Origin: Paracoccus homiensis
GTDB lineage: Bacteria; Pseudomonadota; Alphaproteobacteria; Rhodobacterales; Rhodobacteraceae
Assembly: GCF_900111675.1 (NCBI RefSeq)
Contig: NZ_FOHO01000006.1
Location: 62,001-126,000, forward strand
Direction: 5' to 3'
DNA length: 64,000 nucleotides
The stretch's first letter is position 1; each line of letters starts with the position of its first letter. Shown one piece after another: positions 29,474 through 38,572 of this stretch. A program made the translations under genes and the position numbers. Under the pieces are notes generated by a model. The model saw nothing but the letters and a program-made list of their open reading frames with translations, was not told where the DNA came from and did no database searches.

Positions 29474-30601
29474 ATGTCCCATGCGCTGACCGATCGGGCC
29501 GCCACCATCATTGGTGCGGGCGTGGCCGGGCTGACCGCCGCCATCGCGCTTGCGCAACGCGGGGCGCGGGTGCGGGTCCTTGAACGGGCCAGTGAGGTGC
29601 GGGAATTCGGCGCGGGATTGCAGCTGTCGCCAAATGCGGTGCGGGTGCTGGACGCGCTTGGACTGGGGGCGCAACTCCGCCGGGTCGCGCTGCGCAGCCA
29701 TGCGGTGCAGTTGCGCGATCACGCGGGCGCGCATGTCGCCCGGCTTGATCTGATGCGCCATCGCCCGGATGACGGCTTCTACCTGGTGCAGCGGCCCGCC
29801 CTGATCGCGCTGCTGGCCGACGGTGCAAGACAGGCGGGCGCGACCCTGCAGACCGGTCACGCCGTCACCCAACCGCCCGAAGGCGCGCTGATCATCGGCG
29901 CCGACGGGTTGCACAGCGTGATCCGTCCGGCCCTGAACGGGCGCGAGGTGCCCTTTTTCACCCATCAGACGGCATGGCGTGCGGTGATTCCCGATCCCGA
30001 GGGCCCGCCCGAGGCACAGATCTTCATGGGACCGCGCCGCCATCTGGTCAGCTATCCGCTGCTCGGCGGGCTGCGAAACCTTGTCGCGGTCGAGGAACGA
30101 TCGGGCTGGCACAAGGAAGGCTGGTCCCATCGCGACGACCCGGCCAATCTGCGTCGCGCCTTTGCCGGGTTTGGCGGGCCGGTCCCCGATTGGTTGTCGC
30201 GGGTTCGCGATCTGCATGTCTGGGGCCTGTTCCGCCATCAGGTCGCGCGGCGCTGGCAGGACGGGCGGATGGTGCTGATCGGGGACGCGGCGCACCCGAC
30301 CCTGCCTTTCATGGCGCAGGGTGCGGTCATGGCGATCGAGGATGCCTGGTTGCTGGCCGCAAGCCTGGACCGAGAGCCGGATCAGGCGGCGGCGCTGGCG
30401 GCGTTCCAAACATTGCGCGACGCCCGCGTACGCCGCATCGTCGAAGCCGCGAATGGCAATGCCCGCAACTATCACCTGACAGGCCCAAAGAAACTGGCCG
30501 CCCACATGGTGTTGCGGACGGCCAGCAGAGTGGCGCAGAAGCGGCTGATCGGGCGGTTCGACTGGATCTATGACTACGATCCTGTCGCCGCGCTGTCCTA
30601 G
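29474..30601 (+). CDS. FAD-dependent aromatic-type monooxygenase
   Basis: 375 residues. Group A flavin hydroxylase: dinucleotide motif [15 protein letters not shown] near residue 13, the DG-type motif [13 protein letters not shown] near 140, and [15 protein letters not shown] near 270, which binds the FAD ribityl and phosphates. The closest known types are salicylate/3-hydroxybenzoate hydroxylases; the substrate is unknown. ATG 29474 was chosen over a GTG two codons upstream, because the AGG ribosome site is too close to the GTG. It converges on glmM, sharing a CTAG across both stops. Confidence 0.88.
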   Translation: MSHALTDRAATIIGAGVAGLTAAIALAQRGARVRVLERASEVREFGAGLQLSPNAVRVLDALGLGAQLRRVALRSHAVQLRDHAGAHVARLDLMRHRPDDGFYLVQRPALIALLADGARQAGATLQTGHAVTQPPEGALIIGADGLHSVIRPALNGREVPFFTHQTAWRAVIPDPEGPPEAQIFMGPRRHLVSYPLLGGLRNLVAVEERSGWHKEGWSHRDDPANLRRAFAGFGGPVPDWLSRVRDLHVWGLFRHQVARRWQDGRMVLIGDAAHPTLPFMAQGAVMAIEDAWLLAASLDREPDQAAALAAFQTLRDARVRRIVEAANGNARNYHLTGPKKLAAHMVLRTASRVAQKRLIGRFDWIYDYDPVAALS

Positions 30602-31941
30602 GCGGCCTGTTCGACGGCGGCGACGATTCCGTCCACCACCTCGCGCAGGACGGTTTCATCCTCGGCCTCGGCCATGACGCGGATCAGGGGTTCCGTACCG
30701 GATTTGCGGATCAGAACGCGGCCCTTCGCGCCCAGCCGCGCCTCGGCGGCGGCGATCACGGATTTCACATCCTCGACCGCCAGCGGATCGGCACCCGCCG
30801 CATAGCGCACATTCTTCAACAGCTGCGGCACCGGATCGAACTGCGAGACAAGATCGCTGGCCGGCTGGCCGGTGTCTGACAGCGCGGCAAGGAATTGCAG
30901 TGCCGCGATCAGGCCGTCGCCGGTGGTGGCGTAATCGGTCATGACAATATGGCCCGACTGTTCGCCGCCCAGATTGAAGCCCGCCTCGCGCATTTTCTCG
31001 ACGACATAGCGGTCGCCGACCTTGGTGCGTTCCAGTCGCAGGCCGTGGCCCTGAAGGAAGTTTTCCAGCCCAAGATTGGACATTACCGTCGCCACAAGCG
31101 CATCGCCCCGCAGCCGGCCCTGTTCAGCCCAACGCGCGGCCAGCAGCGCCATGATCTGATCGCCATCCGCAAGACGGCCCTTTTCGTCGATGATCAGAAC
31201 CCGGTCGGCATCGCCGTCCAGCGTGATGCCCAGATGCGCGCCGTTCTGGATCACCGCCTGTGCGCAGGCTTCGGGATGGGTGCTGCCGACACCGTCATTG
31301 ATGTTGAAGCCGTTCGGTTCGACCCCCAGCGGGATCACATCCGCGCCCAGTTCCCACAGAACCTCGGGCGCGGCGCGATAGGCCGCGCCATGGGCGCAAT
31401 CGATCACGACCTTCAGCCCGTCCAGCCGCTGACCGGCGGGAAAGGTGGTCTTGGCATATTCGACATAGCGGCCCCGGCCGTCGTCGATGCGCTTGGCGCG
31501 ACCGATATTCTGGGGCTGGGCGGGGTCGATCTGCGCCTCGACGATGGATTCGATCTCGGCTTCGGCGTCATCGGACAGCTTGAACCCGTCGGGACCGAAG
31601 AACTTGATGCCGTTATCGGCGGCGGGGTTGTGGCTGGCCGAAATCATGATGCCCAGATCGGCCCGCATCGAGCGGGTCAGATACCCCACCGCAGGCGTCG
31701 GAACCGGACCAAGCAGCAGCACATTCATCCCGGTGCTGGTCAGACCGGCGGTCAGCGCGTTTTCGATCATATAGCCCGACAGGCGGGTGTCCTTGCCGAT
31801 GACGACGCGGTGGCCGTTGCGCCCGTCGCGGCGAAAGAATCGGCCCGCTGCCGCGCCCAGCCGCAGCGCCATTTCCGCGGTCATCGGATGGGTGTTGGCG
31901 CGGCCACGCACGCCGTCGGTGCCAAACAGCTTTCTGCTCAT
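30598..31941 (-). CDS. glmM: Phosphoglucosamine mutase
   Basis: 447 residues. Converts glucosamine 6-phosphate to glucosamine 1-phosphate for peptidoglycan and LPS precursors. Visible: the N-terminal [10 protein letters not shown], the phosphoserine loop [14 protein letters not shown] near residue 99, the metal-binding DGDADR near 243, the sugar-binding GGEQSGHI near 325, and the phosphate-binding [12 protein letters not shown] near 413. The start MSRKLFG overlaps the folP stop by four bases, giving the folB-folP-glmM order. Confidence 0.96.
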   Translation of the reverse strand: MSRKLFGTDGVRGRANTHPMTAEMALRLGAAAGRFFRRDGRNGHRVVIGKDTRLSGYMIENALTAGLTSTGMNVLLLGPVPTPAVGYLTRSMRADLGIMISASHNPAADNGIKFFGPDGFKLSDDAEAEIESIVEAQIDPAQPQNIGRAKRIDDGRGRYVEYAKTTFPAGQRLDGLKVVIDCAHGAAYRAAPEVLWELGADVIPLGVEPNGFNINDGVGSTHPEACAQAVIQNGAHLGITLDGDADRVLIIDEKGRLADGDQIMALLAARWAEQGRLRGDALVATVMSNLGLENFLQGHGLRLERTKVGDRYVVEKMREAGFNLGGEQSGHIVMTDYATTGDGLIAALQFLAALSDTGQPASDLVSQFDPVPQLLKNVRYAAGADPLAVEDVKSVIAAAEARLGAKGRVLIRKSGTEPLIRVMAEAEDETVLREVVDGIVAAVEQAA

Positions 31942-32924
31942 TCTTCTTCTGCCCCTTCGTTGTCTTTGACGGCCTGCCACAGCCGTAGTCCCTGCCTGAT
32001 CGCCGCCACATCGTGGACACGGTGGATCTGCGCACCTTGCGCCACCGCAGCCAGTGTCAGCGCCAGCGTGCCGGGCATCCGGTCAGGCGCGTGTCCGGCC
32101 TTGCCGATATTGCCGATAAAGCGTTTGCGCGACACGCCCAGCAAGATCGGGCAGCCCAGCCCGTGATACAGCGACAGCCGCCGCAGGATGGCCAGATTAT
32201 GCGTCTGCGTCTTGCCGAATCCGATCCCCGGATCGATCACGATTTGTGACCGGGGAATGCCCGCCTGTTCCGCCCGCGTGATCCGGGCCTCCAGCGCGTC
32301 ATAGACATCCAGAACCACATCGTCATAGCGCGGATCGTCCTGCATGCTGTCGGGCAGGCCCTGGGCATGCATTAGGCAGACCGGCAGACGCGCCGCGGCC
32401 ACCACATCGGGCAGGTCAGGGTCGAAATCGAAGCCCGACACATCGTTGATCATCGCCGCGCCCAGACCGATGCCGGCCCGTGCCACCGCTGCCTTGCGGG
32501 TATCGACCGAAATCGGGATCCGGTCCGACAGCCCCGCAACGACGGCCGAGATACGGTCGATTTCATCCTGAACCGGTACTTCAAGTGCGCCGGGGCGGGT
32601 GGATTCGCCGCCGATATCCAGAATGTCCGCACCTGCCGCGATCAGCGCCTGTCCCTGTGCCAGCGGGGCATAGCTGCCACCGTCGGAAAAGCTGTCGGGG
32701 GTCGCGTTCACGATGCCCATGATCCGCGGCCGATCCATGCCAAGCCCCATCAGGCTTGCGCGCGGCGCTGTCAGGCGGGTCAGCACATCCTCGGGGATCT
32801 GATCGGTGATGGCCGGGGCGCGGCCGCGCTCCAACCGTTCGACCTGGGAAAAGCGGACCCAGCCGCCCGCAAGGGACCAGCACCCGCCGAGTTCTTGCGG
32901 GATGGGGCGATAATAGACGGTCAT
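31938..32924 (-). CDS. folP: Dihydropteroate synthase
   Basis: 328 residues, with about 68 residues ahead of the catalytic barrel (E. coli has far fewer). Condenses p-aminobenzoate with dihydropterin pyrophosphate in folate synthesis. Visible: [16 protein letters not shown] near residue 71, [10 protein letters not shown] near 105, INDVSGF near 155, DPGIGFGKT near 240, and VSRKRFIG near 265. The start MTVYYRP overlaps the folB stop (ATGA). The N-terminal region ([13 protein letters not shown]) has no obvious function. Confidence 0.94.
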   Translation of the reverse strand: MTVYYRPIPQELGGCWSLAGGWVRFSQVERLERGRAPAITDQIPEDVLTRLTAPRASLMGLGMDRPRIMGIVNATPDSFSDGGSYAPLAQGQALIAAGADILDIGGESTRPGALEVPVQDEIDRISAVVAGLSDRIPISVDTRKAAVARAGIGLGAAMINDVSGFDFDPDLPDVVAAARLPVCLMHAQGLPDSMQDDPRYDDVVLDVYDALEARITRAEQAGIPRSQIVIDPGIGFGKTQTHNLAILRRLSLYHGLGCPILLGVSRKRFIGNIGKAGHAPDRMPGTLALTLAAVAQGAQIHRVHDVAAIRQGLRLWQAVKDNEGAEEE

Positions 32925-33715
32925 GCGCCCGCGCCGGGCAGCGGTCGCAAGGCGATCTGCGGCAGGACGGGATCGGGCGACGGATCGGTCGCCGCGATCG
33001 TCACATGGTCCGAGCCCAGACGATCGGCCAGCCAGCTTGCCAGATGCAGCGGCAGGGCCGGGATCGCGGCATCGGCGGCCAGCTTGGTAGGGGCCCAGAT
33101 CACCGGTTGGCCGGCACGGATCGCGGCATCCAGTTCCGTCTGGCTTTCGGCGATTTCCAGCCCCAGCTGACCCGACAGCGCCCATGCCGCCTGATCCAGC
33201 GCCAGCAGGGCGATGCGCCGCTGATCGCCGCCCTGCGGCACGGGCAGATCGGGTGCGGGCGGGCACAGGATCGCGGCCCCGGTCGGCGGTGCCATCCCCG
33301 GCGACCACAGGATCACATCGACGGGCAGGGCAGTCCTGTCGGGGCTGACCCGTCCGGCGCGTCGGTGAATGGTGATGCCAAGGGCGCCGGGTCCGCGATC
33401 CAGTTTTTCGACGCTGACGGTGATCGCGGCCGCGCGGGGGTGATCCAGAACCTCGGCAGCGATCTTTTCGGCCAGCGTCTCGACCAGATTGTAGCGCTGA
33501 TCGGCAAGGGCCGCCGATATGGCATAGATCAGCACGTCATAAGACAGCACGCTGTCGACCTGATCGTCGCGGCTGGCGCCGATATCGCGCAGATCGACGG
33601 TCAGATTGAAGCGCAGCCGCTGATTGCGGCCGCGTTCGGATTGAAATGCACCGATATCGGCGGCGACCACATGGTCGCGAAGGTGAATGCGATCAGCTTG
33701 TTCCATGACCGTCAT
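32921..33715 (-). CDS. folB: Dihydroneopterin aldolase with C-terminal extension
   Basis: 264 residues, about twice the usual 120. Residues 1-120 are a full dihydroneopterin aldolase (DHVVADIGAFQSERGR, VLSYDVLIYAI, NLVETLAEKIAAEVL, VSVEKLDRGPGA) that would cleave dihydroneopterin to hydroxymethyl-dihydropterin, the FolP precursor. Residues about 125-255 are extra, with ALDQAAWALSGQLGL, VIWAPTKLAADAAIPALPLH and LASWLADRLGSDHVTI, which resemble the end of amino-acid-kinase-fold proteins (WDVTSDSLAAWLA type). That resemblance is inference. The start is 33715 or 33706; neither has a clear ribosome site. Confidence 0.85.
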   Translation of the reverse strand: MTVMEQADRIHLRDHVVAADIGAFQSERGRNQRLRFNLTVDLRDIGASRDDQVDSVLSYDVLIYAISAALADQRYNLVETLAEKIAAEVLDHPRAAAITVSVEKLDRGPGALGITIHRRAGRVSPDRTALPVDVILWSPGMAPPTGAAILCPPAPDLPVPQGGDQRRIALLALDQAAWALSGQLGLEIAESQTELDAAIRAGQPVIWAPTKLAADAAIPALPLHLASWLADRLGSDHVTIAATDPSPDPVLPQIALRPLPGAGA

Positions 33716-33759
33716 TCATCGCAAATCGCGCCATCAGGCAAGCACGGTTTCCAGAATCT

Positions 33760-34404
33760 TCAGTTCGAGGCGACGCGCTGGCCGGTGCTGTAGAAGATAT
33801 GGCGACCGATGGTGGCAGTGCGCTGAAAGCGATGCGACCATTTCGGGCGCACGGCAGGGGTGTGGAAATAGGTGGCGCCCCCGGTCAGCACGCGCGGCGC
33901 CCCGGCCAACGCGGCCTCGGCCACCTTGCGGACGCGCAGATAGACTGCCTTGTTGCGGATCGGCTTGGCACCGCCGATGGTATAGCTGAACTGGCTGGGC
34001 TGGTTCACGACCGCGCAGACGCTGGACGGAAAGCGGCGGCTATCGACGCGGTTCAGGATCACTTCGGCGACGGCGGCCTGACCCTTGGCGCCTTCGCCGC
34101 GGGCTTCGTGATAAAGCGCTTCGGCCAGGCAATTCAGATCTTGCTGAGAAAACTGCGCACTGCTACTGGCGCGAGTCAGATAGACCTGTTCCGGCCCACC
34201 CTCGATCGCGACGGGTTCGGCGCCGGTGTAAAGAAGAGGCTTGGGACGCGGCAGACCCATCGGGTCCGAATTGGCACCATAGATATTGGCATTCGCAGAG
34301 AACAGCGATCCGTTCCCTTCGGCGGTCGCACTGGTCGTTACAACTGGCAGCGTGGCAGCGACACAGATACAGACCTGCATCAGCCGTGAAAGCAGCTTTG
34401 GCAT
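33760..34404 (-). CDS. Cell wall hydrolase, SleB/CwlJ family
   Basis: 214 residues with a signal peptide (about 1-28, ending near TSATAEG), so periplasmic. The catalytic domain is visible: CLAEALYHEARGEGAKGQAAVAEVILNRV near residue 86 (Glu of the first half), then FSYTIGG, and GGATYFHTPAVRPKW near 185. SleB-type enzymes cleave peptidoglycan as lytic transglycosylases or amidases; in non-sporulating Proteobacteria the role is probably wall remodelling. Start at the MPKLLSRL ATG. Upstream, 34405-34691 holds no gene I can recognise. Confidence 0.88.
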   Translation of the reverse strand: MPKLLSRLMQVCICVAATLPVVTTSATAEGNGSLFSANANIYGANSDPMGLPRPKPLLYTGAEPVAIEGGPEQVYLTRASSSAQFSQQDLNCLAEALYHEARGEGAKGQAAVAEVILNRVDSRRFPSSVCAVVNQPSQFSYTIGGAKPIRNKAVYLRVRKVAEAALAGAPRVLTGGATYFHTPAVRPKWSHRFQRTATIGRHIFYSTGQRVASN

Positions 34405-34691
34405 GTACAGTCCTATAATCGTGACCCGTTGATCGGGCGTTAAATCCGCACCCGCCGGAGCAGTCGGTTGGCGCGAAAATTCCGCGAATGCATATTGGTT
34501 TCCGACTTGACGGTTCCACCACACATCCGCGTCAGCCCGCGAATCCGGTCGCAAAGCATCGATATGGGCAAAAATTTGCCGAGCGTGCAGATTGGTTCTG
34601 GCAAGATTCAGCAAGTCACGTGGCGAAGTTGCCGTGTGAAATTCATCCGTGGATTGTGCGACCTGATGTCGATGTGATTCGGCCAAGCCGC

Positions 34692-37217
34692 CTAGGGCAT
34701 GCGGATCTGTGCCTGTGCGGCGGCCAGACGGGCAACCGGCACCCGGAACGGCGAGCAAGAGATATAGTCGAACCCGGCCTCGTGGCAGAAGGTGATCGAT
34801 TCCGGGTTGCCGCCATGTTCGCCGCAGACCGAGATGGTGATGTCGGGCTTTTGCGTGCGCGCCCGTTCTGCCCCGATCAGCAGCAGTTCGCCGACCCCGT
34901 CGGTATCCAGAATATGGAACGGATCCTCGGCATAGACGCCCTGGGTGACATAGGGGCCCATGAAGCGCCCGGCGTCGTCGCGCGACAAGCCGTAGGTCAT
35001 CTGCGTCAGGTCATTGGTGCCGAAGGACAGAAAGGCCGAATGGGCGGCAATGTCACCCGCACGCAGTGCCGCGCGTGGCGTTTCGACCATGACGCCCAGC
35101 CGATAGGTGAAATCGACGCGCCGTTCGTTGCGCACGGCGGCGGCCACGGCATCAATGCGGTTCTTGACCAGTTCGACCTCGCGCATGGCGCTGACCAGCG
35201 GGATCATGATTTCGGGCACGACCGCATCGCCGCTGCGGCTGGCCTCGATCGTGGCCTCGAAGATCGCGCGAGCCTGCATGTCATAGATTTCGGGCACGGT
35301 GATGCCCAGCCGCACCCCGCGCATTCCCAGCATGGGGTTGAATTCCGACAAGGCATCGACGCGCCGGGTCACATCCGACAGCGGCAGGTCCATCGATTCG
35401 GCCAGTTCGCGCAGCCCCTCGCGGTCATGCGGCAGAAATTCGTGCAAAGGCGGGTCGAACAGGCGGATGGTGACCGGAAGCCCGGCCATGATCTCGAACA
35501 GGTCGATAAAGTCGCGCCGCTGCATCGGCAGGATCCGGTCCAGCGCAAGCTTGCGATCTTCGGGACGGTTGGCGAAGATCATCTCACGCATGGCGGGCAG
35601 ACGTTCGGCGTCAAAGAACATATGCTCGGTCCGGCACAGCCCGATGCCCTGAGCCTGAAACTTGCGGGCGGTGCGAGCATCTTCCGGGGTATCGGCATTG
35701 GCGCGGACGCCCATGCGGCGATAGCTGTCGGCCCAGGTCAGCAACTGGTTGAAATTTTCGTCCAGCGCAGGTTCCAGCATCGCCGCCGCGCCCAGCAGTA
35801 CCTCGCCCGAACTGCCGTCGATGGTGATTTCATCGCCCTCGCGCAGGCTGTGGCCATTTACGGTCAGCTTGCGGTTGCGCCCGTCGATGGCGATGCCGGT
35901 CGCGCCGACAATGCAGGGCAGTCCCATGCCGCGCGCGATCACGGCGGCATGACTGGTGGTTCCGCCCCGTTCGGTCAGTACCGCGACCGAGGCGTGCATG
36001 CCGCGAATGTCCTCGGGCACGGTTTCGCGCCGGGCCAGAACGCAGGCCTCGCCACGGGCAGAGGCGGCTTGCGCGGCGGCGGCGCTGAACACGATCTTGC
36101 CCGTGGCGGCGCCGGGGCTGGCATTGATGCCGCGCGCCAGAACCTGTCGCGGGGCACGCGGATCGACCTGATGGTGCAGCAATTCCGACAGGGCGCGCGG
36201 CTCGACCCGCATCACGGCCTCTTCGGGGGGGATGACCCCGTCGCGGGCAAGCGCGACCGCGATCGCCACGCTGGCACGGGAACTGCGCTGCACCCGGACC
36301 GCATCGATCAGCGACACGGTGGAATCGCTGATGACGAATTCGATCTGCATTTCTTCGCGAAGACGTTCGCGGGCGGCGACGCCAAAGCGGATCAGATCGG
36401 CAAACACCTCGGGTGCGATGTCCTGCAGGGCCGATCCGCGCTGATCCTGGGTCAGATACAGCGTTTCCGCCCCGATGCCGATGGCCTTGCCATAGCTTTG
36501 GCCGCGAAACCGCCCGGTGATGCGGGACTGACCGGTCACTGAATCGACGAACTGGATCGTCCCCGAACCACAAAGGCCCGGCCCCATCGCCAGCGCCATC
36601 TGCTGCACGACCAGACCCAGCGGCGCATCGGGCGGGGCACCCTTGGCCTGACGCAGCAGCCGCGCGGTCGGCCCGTCCCATGCGCGCGCCATCGACCGTA
36701 GAACCTCGGCCAGTTGCCGTCGGGGGTCCTGGGGGAAGGGCTCGTCCATCTCATCGGCATAGCAGCGCAGGGCGTCGCGCAATGCGTTGTCGCCATCCTG
36801 CGCGAACATGTCCGGGTCCAGACGCGCGATATTGATCGCATAGCTTTGCACGAAGGACAGGTAGATCGCATCGGCATTGCCCTTGCCGATCCGCTGCGCC
36901 AGCCGGGCATGGGTGTCGTCATTGATGCCCACGTTCAGCACCGTTCCCGGCCCACCCCATTCGGGCATCAATGCCGAGGGGCGCACGCTGACCAGACCGT
37001 CGCCATCACTGAACAGCCGGTCAAGCGGCGACAGATCCACCGGTTGCCCCGCCGCGATGGCCTGCACGATCAGGGCGGGCAGGGCAAAGCTGTCGGGCAC
37101 GGGCAGATCCATGCGGATCAGCCGTTGCAGGCATTTTGCGCGAAATCCGAACCGCGCCCGGTCGATCGGGGCGGCCGGGGCAATCATCGTGATCTGGTCG
37201 GTCAGCGGCATGGTCAT
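34692..37217 (-). CDS. Pyruvate, phosphate dikinase-like protein
   Basis: 841 residues (PPDK is about 875). The central phosphohistidine domain is intact (ERGGTTSHAAVIARGMG near residue 416, with the swivelling His), as is the PEP/pyruvate barrel: GLCRTEHMFF near 520, TIRLFDPPLHEF, FGTNDLTQMTYGLSRDD near 735, and CGEHGGNPES near 797 with the acid/base Cys. The N-terminal ATP-grasp part is eroded: the usual GGKG loop reads FGFRAK, RASMPGMMDT is replaced by EWGGPGT, and FTRNP is replaced by FVDSV. ATP-dependent pyruvate phosphorylation is therefore doubtful. Possible roles: a PEP-binding enzyme with another donor, or a diverged paralogue. Start codon choice (37217 or two codons later) is open. 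Confidence 0.85.
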   Translation of the reverse strand: MTMPLTDQITMIAPAAPIDRARFGFRAKCLQRLIRMDLPVPDSFALPALIVQAIAAGQPVDLSPLDRLFSDGDGLVSVRPSALMPEWGGPGTVLNVGINDDTHARLAQRIGKGNADAIYLSFVQSYAINIARLDPDMFAQDGDNALRDALRCYADEMDEPFPQDPRRQLAEVLRSMARAWDGPTARLLRQAKGAPPDAPLGLVVQQMALAMGPGLCGSGTIQFVDSVTGQSRITGRFRGQSYGKAIGIGAETLYLTQDQRGSALQDIAPEVFADLIRFGVAARERLREEMQIEFVISDSTVSLIDAVRVQRSSRASVAIAVALARDGVIPPEEAVMRVEPRALSELLHHQVDPRAPRQVLARGINASPGAATGKIVFSAAAAQAASARGEACVLARRETVPEDIRGMHASVAVLTERGGTTSHAAVIARGMGLPCIVGATGIAIDGRNRKLTVNGHSLREGDEITIDGSSGEVLLGAAAMLEPALDENFNQLLTWADSYRRMGVRANADTPEDARTARKFQAQGIGLCRTEHMFFDAERLPAMREMIFANRPEDRKLALDRILPMQRRDFIDLFEIMAGLPVTIRLFDPPLHEFLPHDREGLRELAESMDLPLSDVTRRVDALSEFNPMLGMRGVRLGITVPEIYDMQARAIFEATIEASRSGDAVVPEIMIPLVSAMREVELVKNRIDAVAAAVRNERRVDFTYRLGVMVETPRAALRAGDIAAHSAFLSFGTNDLTQMTYGLSRDDAGRFMGPYVTQGVYAEDPFHILDTDGVGELLLIGAERARTQKPDITISVCGEHGGNPESITFCHEAGFDYISCSPFRVPVARLAAAQAQIRMP

Positions 37218-37260
37218 GGCGCATCAGACTATGACCCGCGGGCCGCATGCCGCAAGTGCG

Positions 37261-37287
37261 AAAAAGGGGGCCGAGGCCCCCTTTTCC
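37261..37287 (-). terminator. Terminator between cyclophilin and PPDK-like genes
   Basis: AAAAGGGGGCC (37262-37272) and GGCCCCCTTTT (37275-37285) form a perfect stem. On the minus strand it follows the cyclophilin stop at 37313 and ends in a T run. The PPDK-like gene therefore needs its own promoter in the roughly 45 bases that remain, or depends on readthrough. Confidence 0.8.
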
Positions 37288-37312
37288 TGTCAGGCAGATA
37301 CCGAAGAACGGT

Positions 37313-37909
37313 TCATTCCTGAATGCTGACCTTCGCCATGTAGTCGGGGGTATCCACCGCGCCATTGGCCGAGGCGTCACCCTTCTTGATGGCGTTCAGC
37401 ACGTCCCAGCCGTCGACCAGCTGGCCGACAACGGTGTACTGGCCGTCAAGGAAGGTCGCCGGTGCCAGGTCGATGAAGAACTGGCTGTTGGCGCTGTTGG
37501 GGTCCTGCGAGCGGGCCATGCCGACGGTGCCGGGCTGGAACGAGACGTCGTTGAACTCGGCCTCTAGGTCGGGCAGATCGGATGCGCCCATCCCCGCGCG
37601 CGAGGTGTCGCCACCCTGCTTGCCGTACTGGACATCGCCGGTCTGGGCCATGAAGCCGTCGATCACGCGGTGAAACACGACGCCGTCATAGGCGCCCGAT
37701 TTCGCCAGCTCGGTCAGGCGTGCGACATGGGCCGGGGCCTTGTCCGCATACAGGTCCAGCGTGATCGTGCCCTTGGCGGTGCCATCGGCGCCAGCGACCT
37801 CGATCACCATGTTCGGGCCGGGCCCGTCGGTCACGCCGGGCAGACCTTCGGCCTGCGCGGTGCCCGCAACCATCAGCGCGGCGGCGGTCAGGATCGCCTG
37901 CTTACGCAT
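37313..37909 (-). CDS. Periplasmic peptidyl-prolyl cis-trans isomerase (cyclophilin)
   Basis: 198 residues with a signal peptide (residues 1-20, cut after GTAQA). Cyclophilin domain: YDGVVFHRVIDGFMAQTGD near residue 75, with the catalytic Arg, and SANSQFFIDL near 142, then GQYTVVGQLVDGWDVLNAI. It would speed prolyl isomerisation of exported proteins. The ATG lies inside the end of the upstream cytosolic cyclophilin gene (8-base overlap), so the pair forms one operon. Confidence 0.93.
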   Translation of the reverse strand: MRKQAILTAAALMVAGTAQAEGLPGVTDGPGPNMVIEVAGADGTAKGTITLDLYADKAPAHVARLTELAKSGAYDGVVFHRVIDGFMAQTGDVQYGKQGGDTSRAGMGASDLPDLEAEFNDVSFQPGTVGMARSQDPNSANSQFFIDLAPATFLDGQYTVVGQLVDGWDVLNAIKKGDASANGAVDTPDYMAKVSIQE

Positions 37910-38408
37910 CGGCGGCCACCTTGACCGAAATCATGCGGTCGGGTTGTGCAGGCGGCTCGCCGCGGACGATCTTGTCGACATGTTCCATCCCCTGAACCAC
38001 ACGGCCATAGACGGTGTATTGGCCGTTCAGGAAATGATTGTCCTTGAAGTTGATGAAGAACTGGCTGTTGGCGCTGTTGGGGTTCGCCGAACGCGCCGCA
38101 CCCAGCGTGCCGCGATCATGCGGCAGCTTCGAGAATTCGGCCGGAAGATCGGGCAGGTCCGAGCCGCCGGTGCCTGCGCGACCGGGGTTATAGTCCTTTT
38201 CCATATTGGCATTGGCCACGTCGCCGGTCTGGGCCATGAAGCCGTCGATGACGCGGTGGAAGGCGACGTTGTCATATGCGCCCGCACGTGCCAGCTCTTT
38301 CATGCGCTCGCTGTGCTTGGGGGCGACATCGGGCAGAAGCTCGATGACGACGGGTCCATCCTTCAATTCGATGATGATCGTGTTTTCGGGGTCCTTGATG
38401 TCGGCCAT
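37902..38408 (-). CDS. ppiB: Cytosolic peptidyl-prolyl cis-trans isomerase (cyclophilin)
   Basis: 168 residues without a signal peptide. Cyclophilin motifs YDNVAFHRVIDGFMAQTGD near residue 49 and SANSQFFINFKDN near 118, then GQYTVYGRVVQGMEHVDKI. It is the cytosolic counterpart of the next gene, to which it is clearly paralogous. The start MADIKDP was chosen because AAGGAGG lies ten bases upstream. Divergent from pgk. Confidence 0.93.
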   Translation of the reverse strand: MADIKDPENTIIIELKDGPVVIELLPDVAPKHSERMKELARAGAYDNVAFHRVIDGFMAQTGDVANANMEKDYNPGRAGTGGSDLPDLPAEFSKLPHDRGTLGAARSANPNSANSQFFINFKDNHFLNGQYTVYGRVVQGMEHVDKIVRGEPPAQPDRMISVKVAADA

Positions 38409-38572
38409 GAGGCCCTCCTTTCCCAAGACTTCGGCCCTGATCTAGTGCAGATCGGCGGGAAAGGGCAACGCGAGAACGCATCACGCCCGCGTCAGAGCCA
38501 GCGCGGTTGACCTTGCCGGGTTTGGGTGTGACAACCCCAGCAATGCCCAAAGGGCCCGCAAGAGGACGCGAT

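Noticed and set aside
34405-34691. A possible small gene in the longest gap
   Set aside because: Short frames exist but none has a ribosome site or convincing composition; I see no RNA gene signature either.
34488-36542. A 684-codon open frame on the plus strand opposite the PPDK-like gene
   Set aside because: Same antisense effect; the composition is His/Gly/Asp-rich without motifs, while the minus-strand protein has clear PEP-site motifs.
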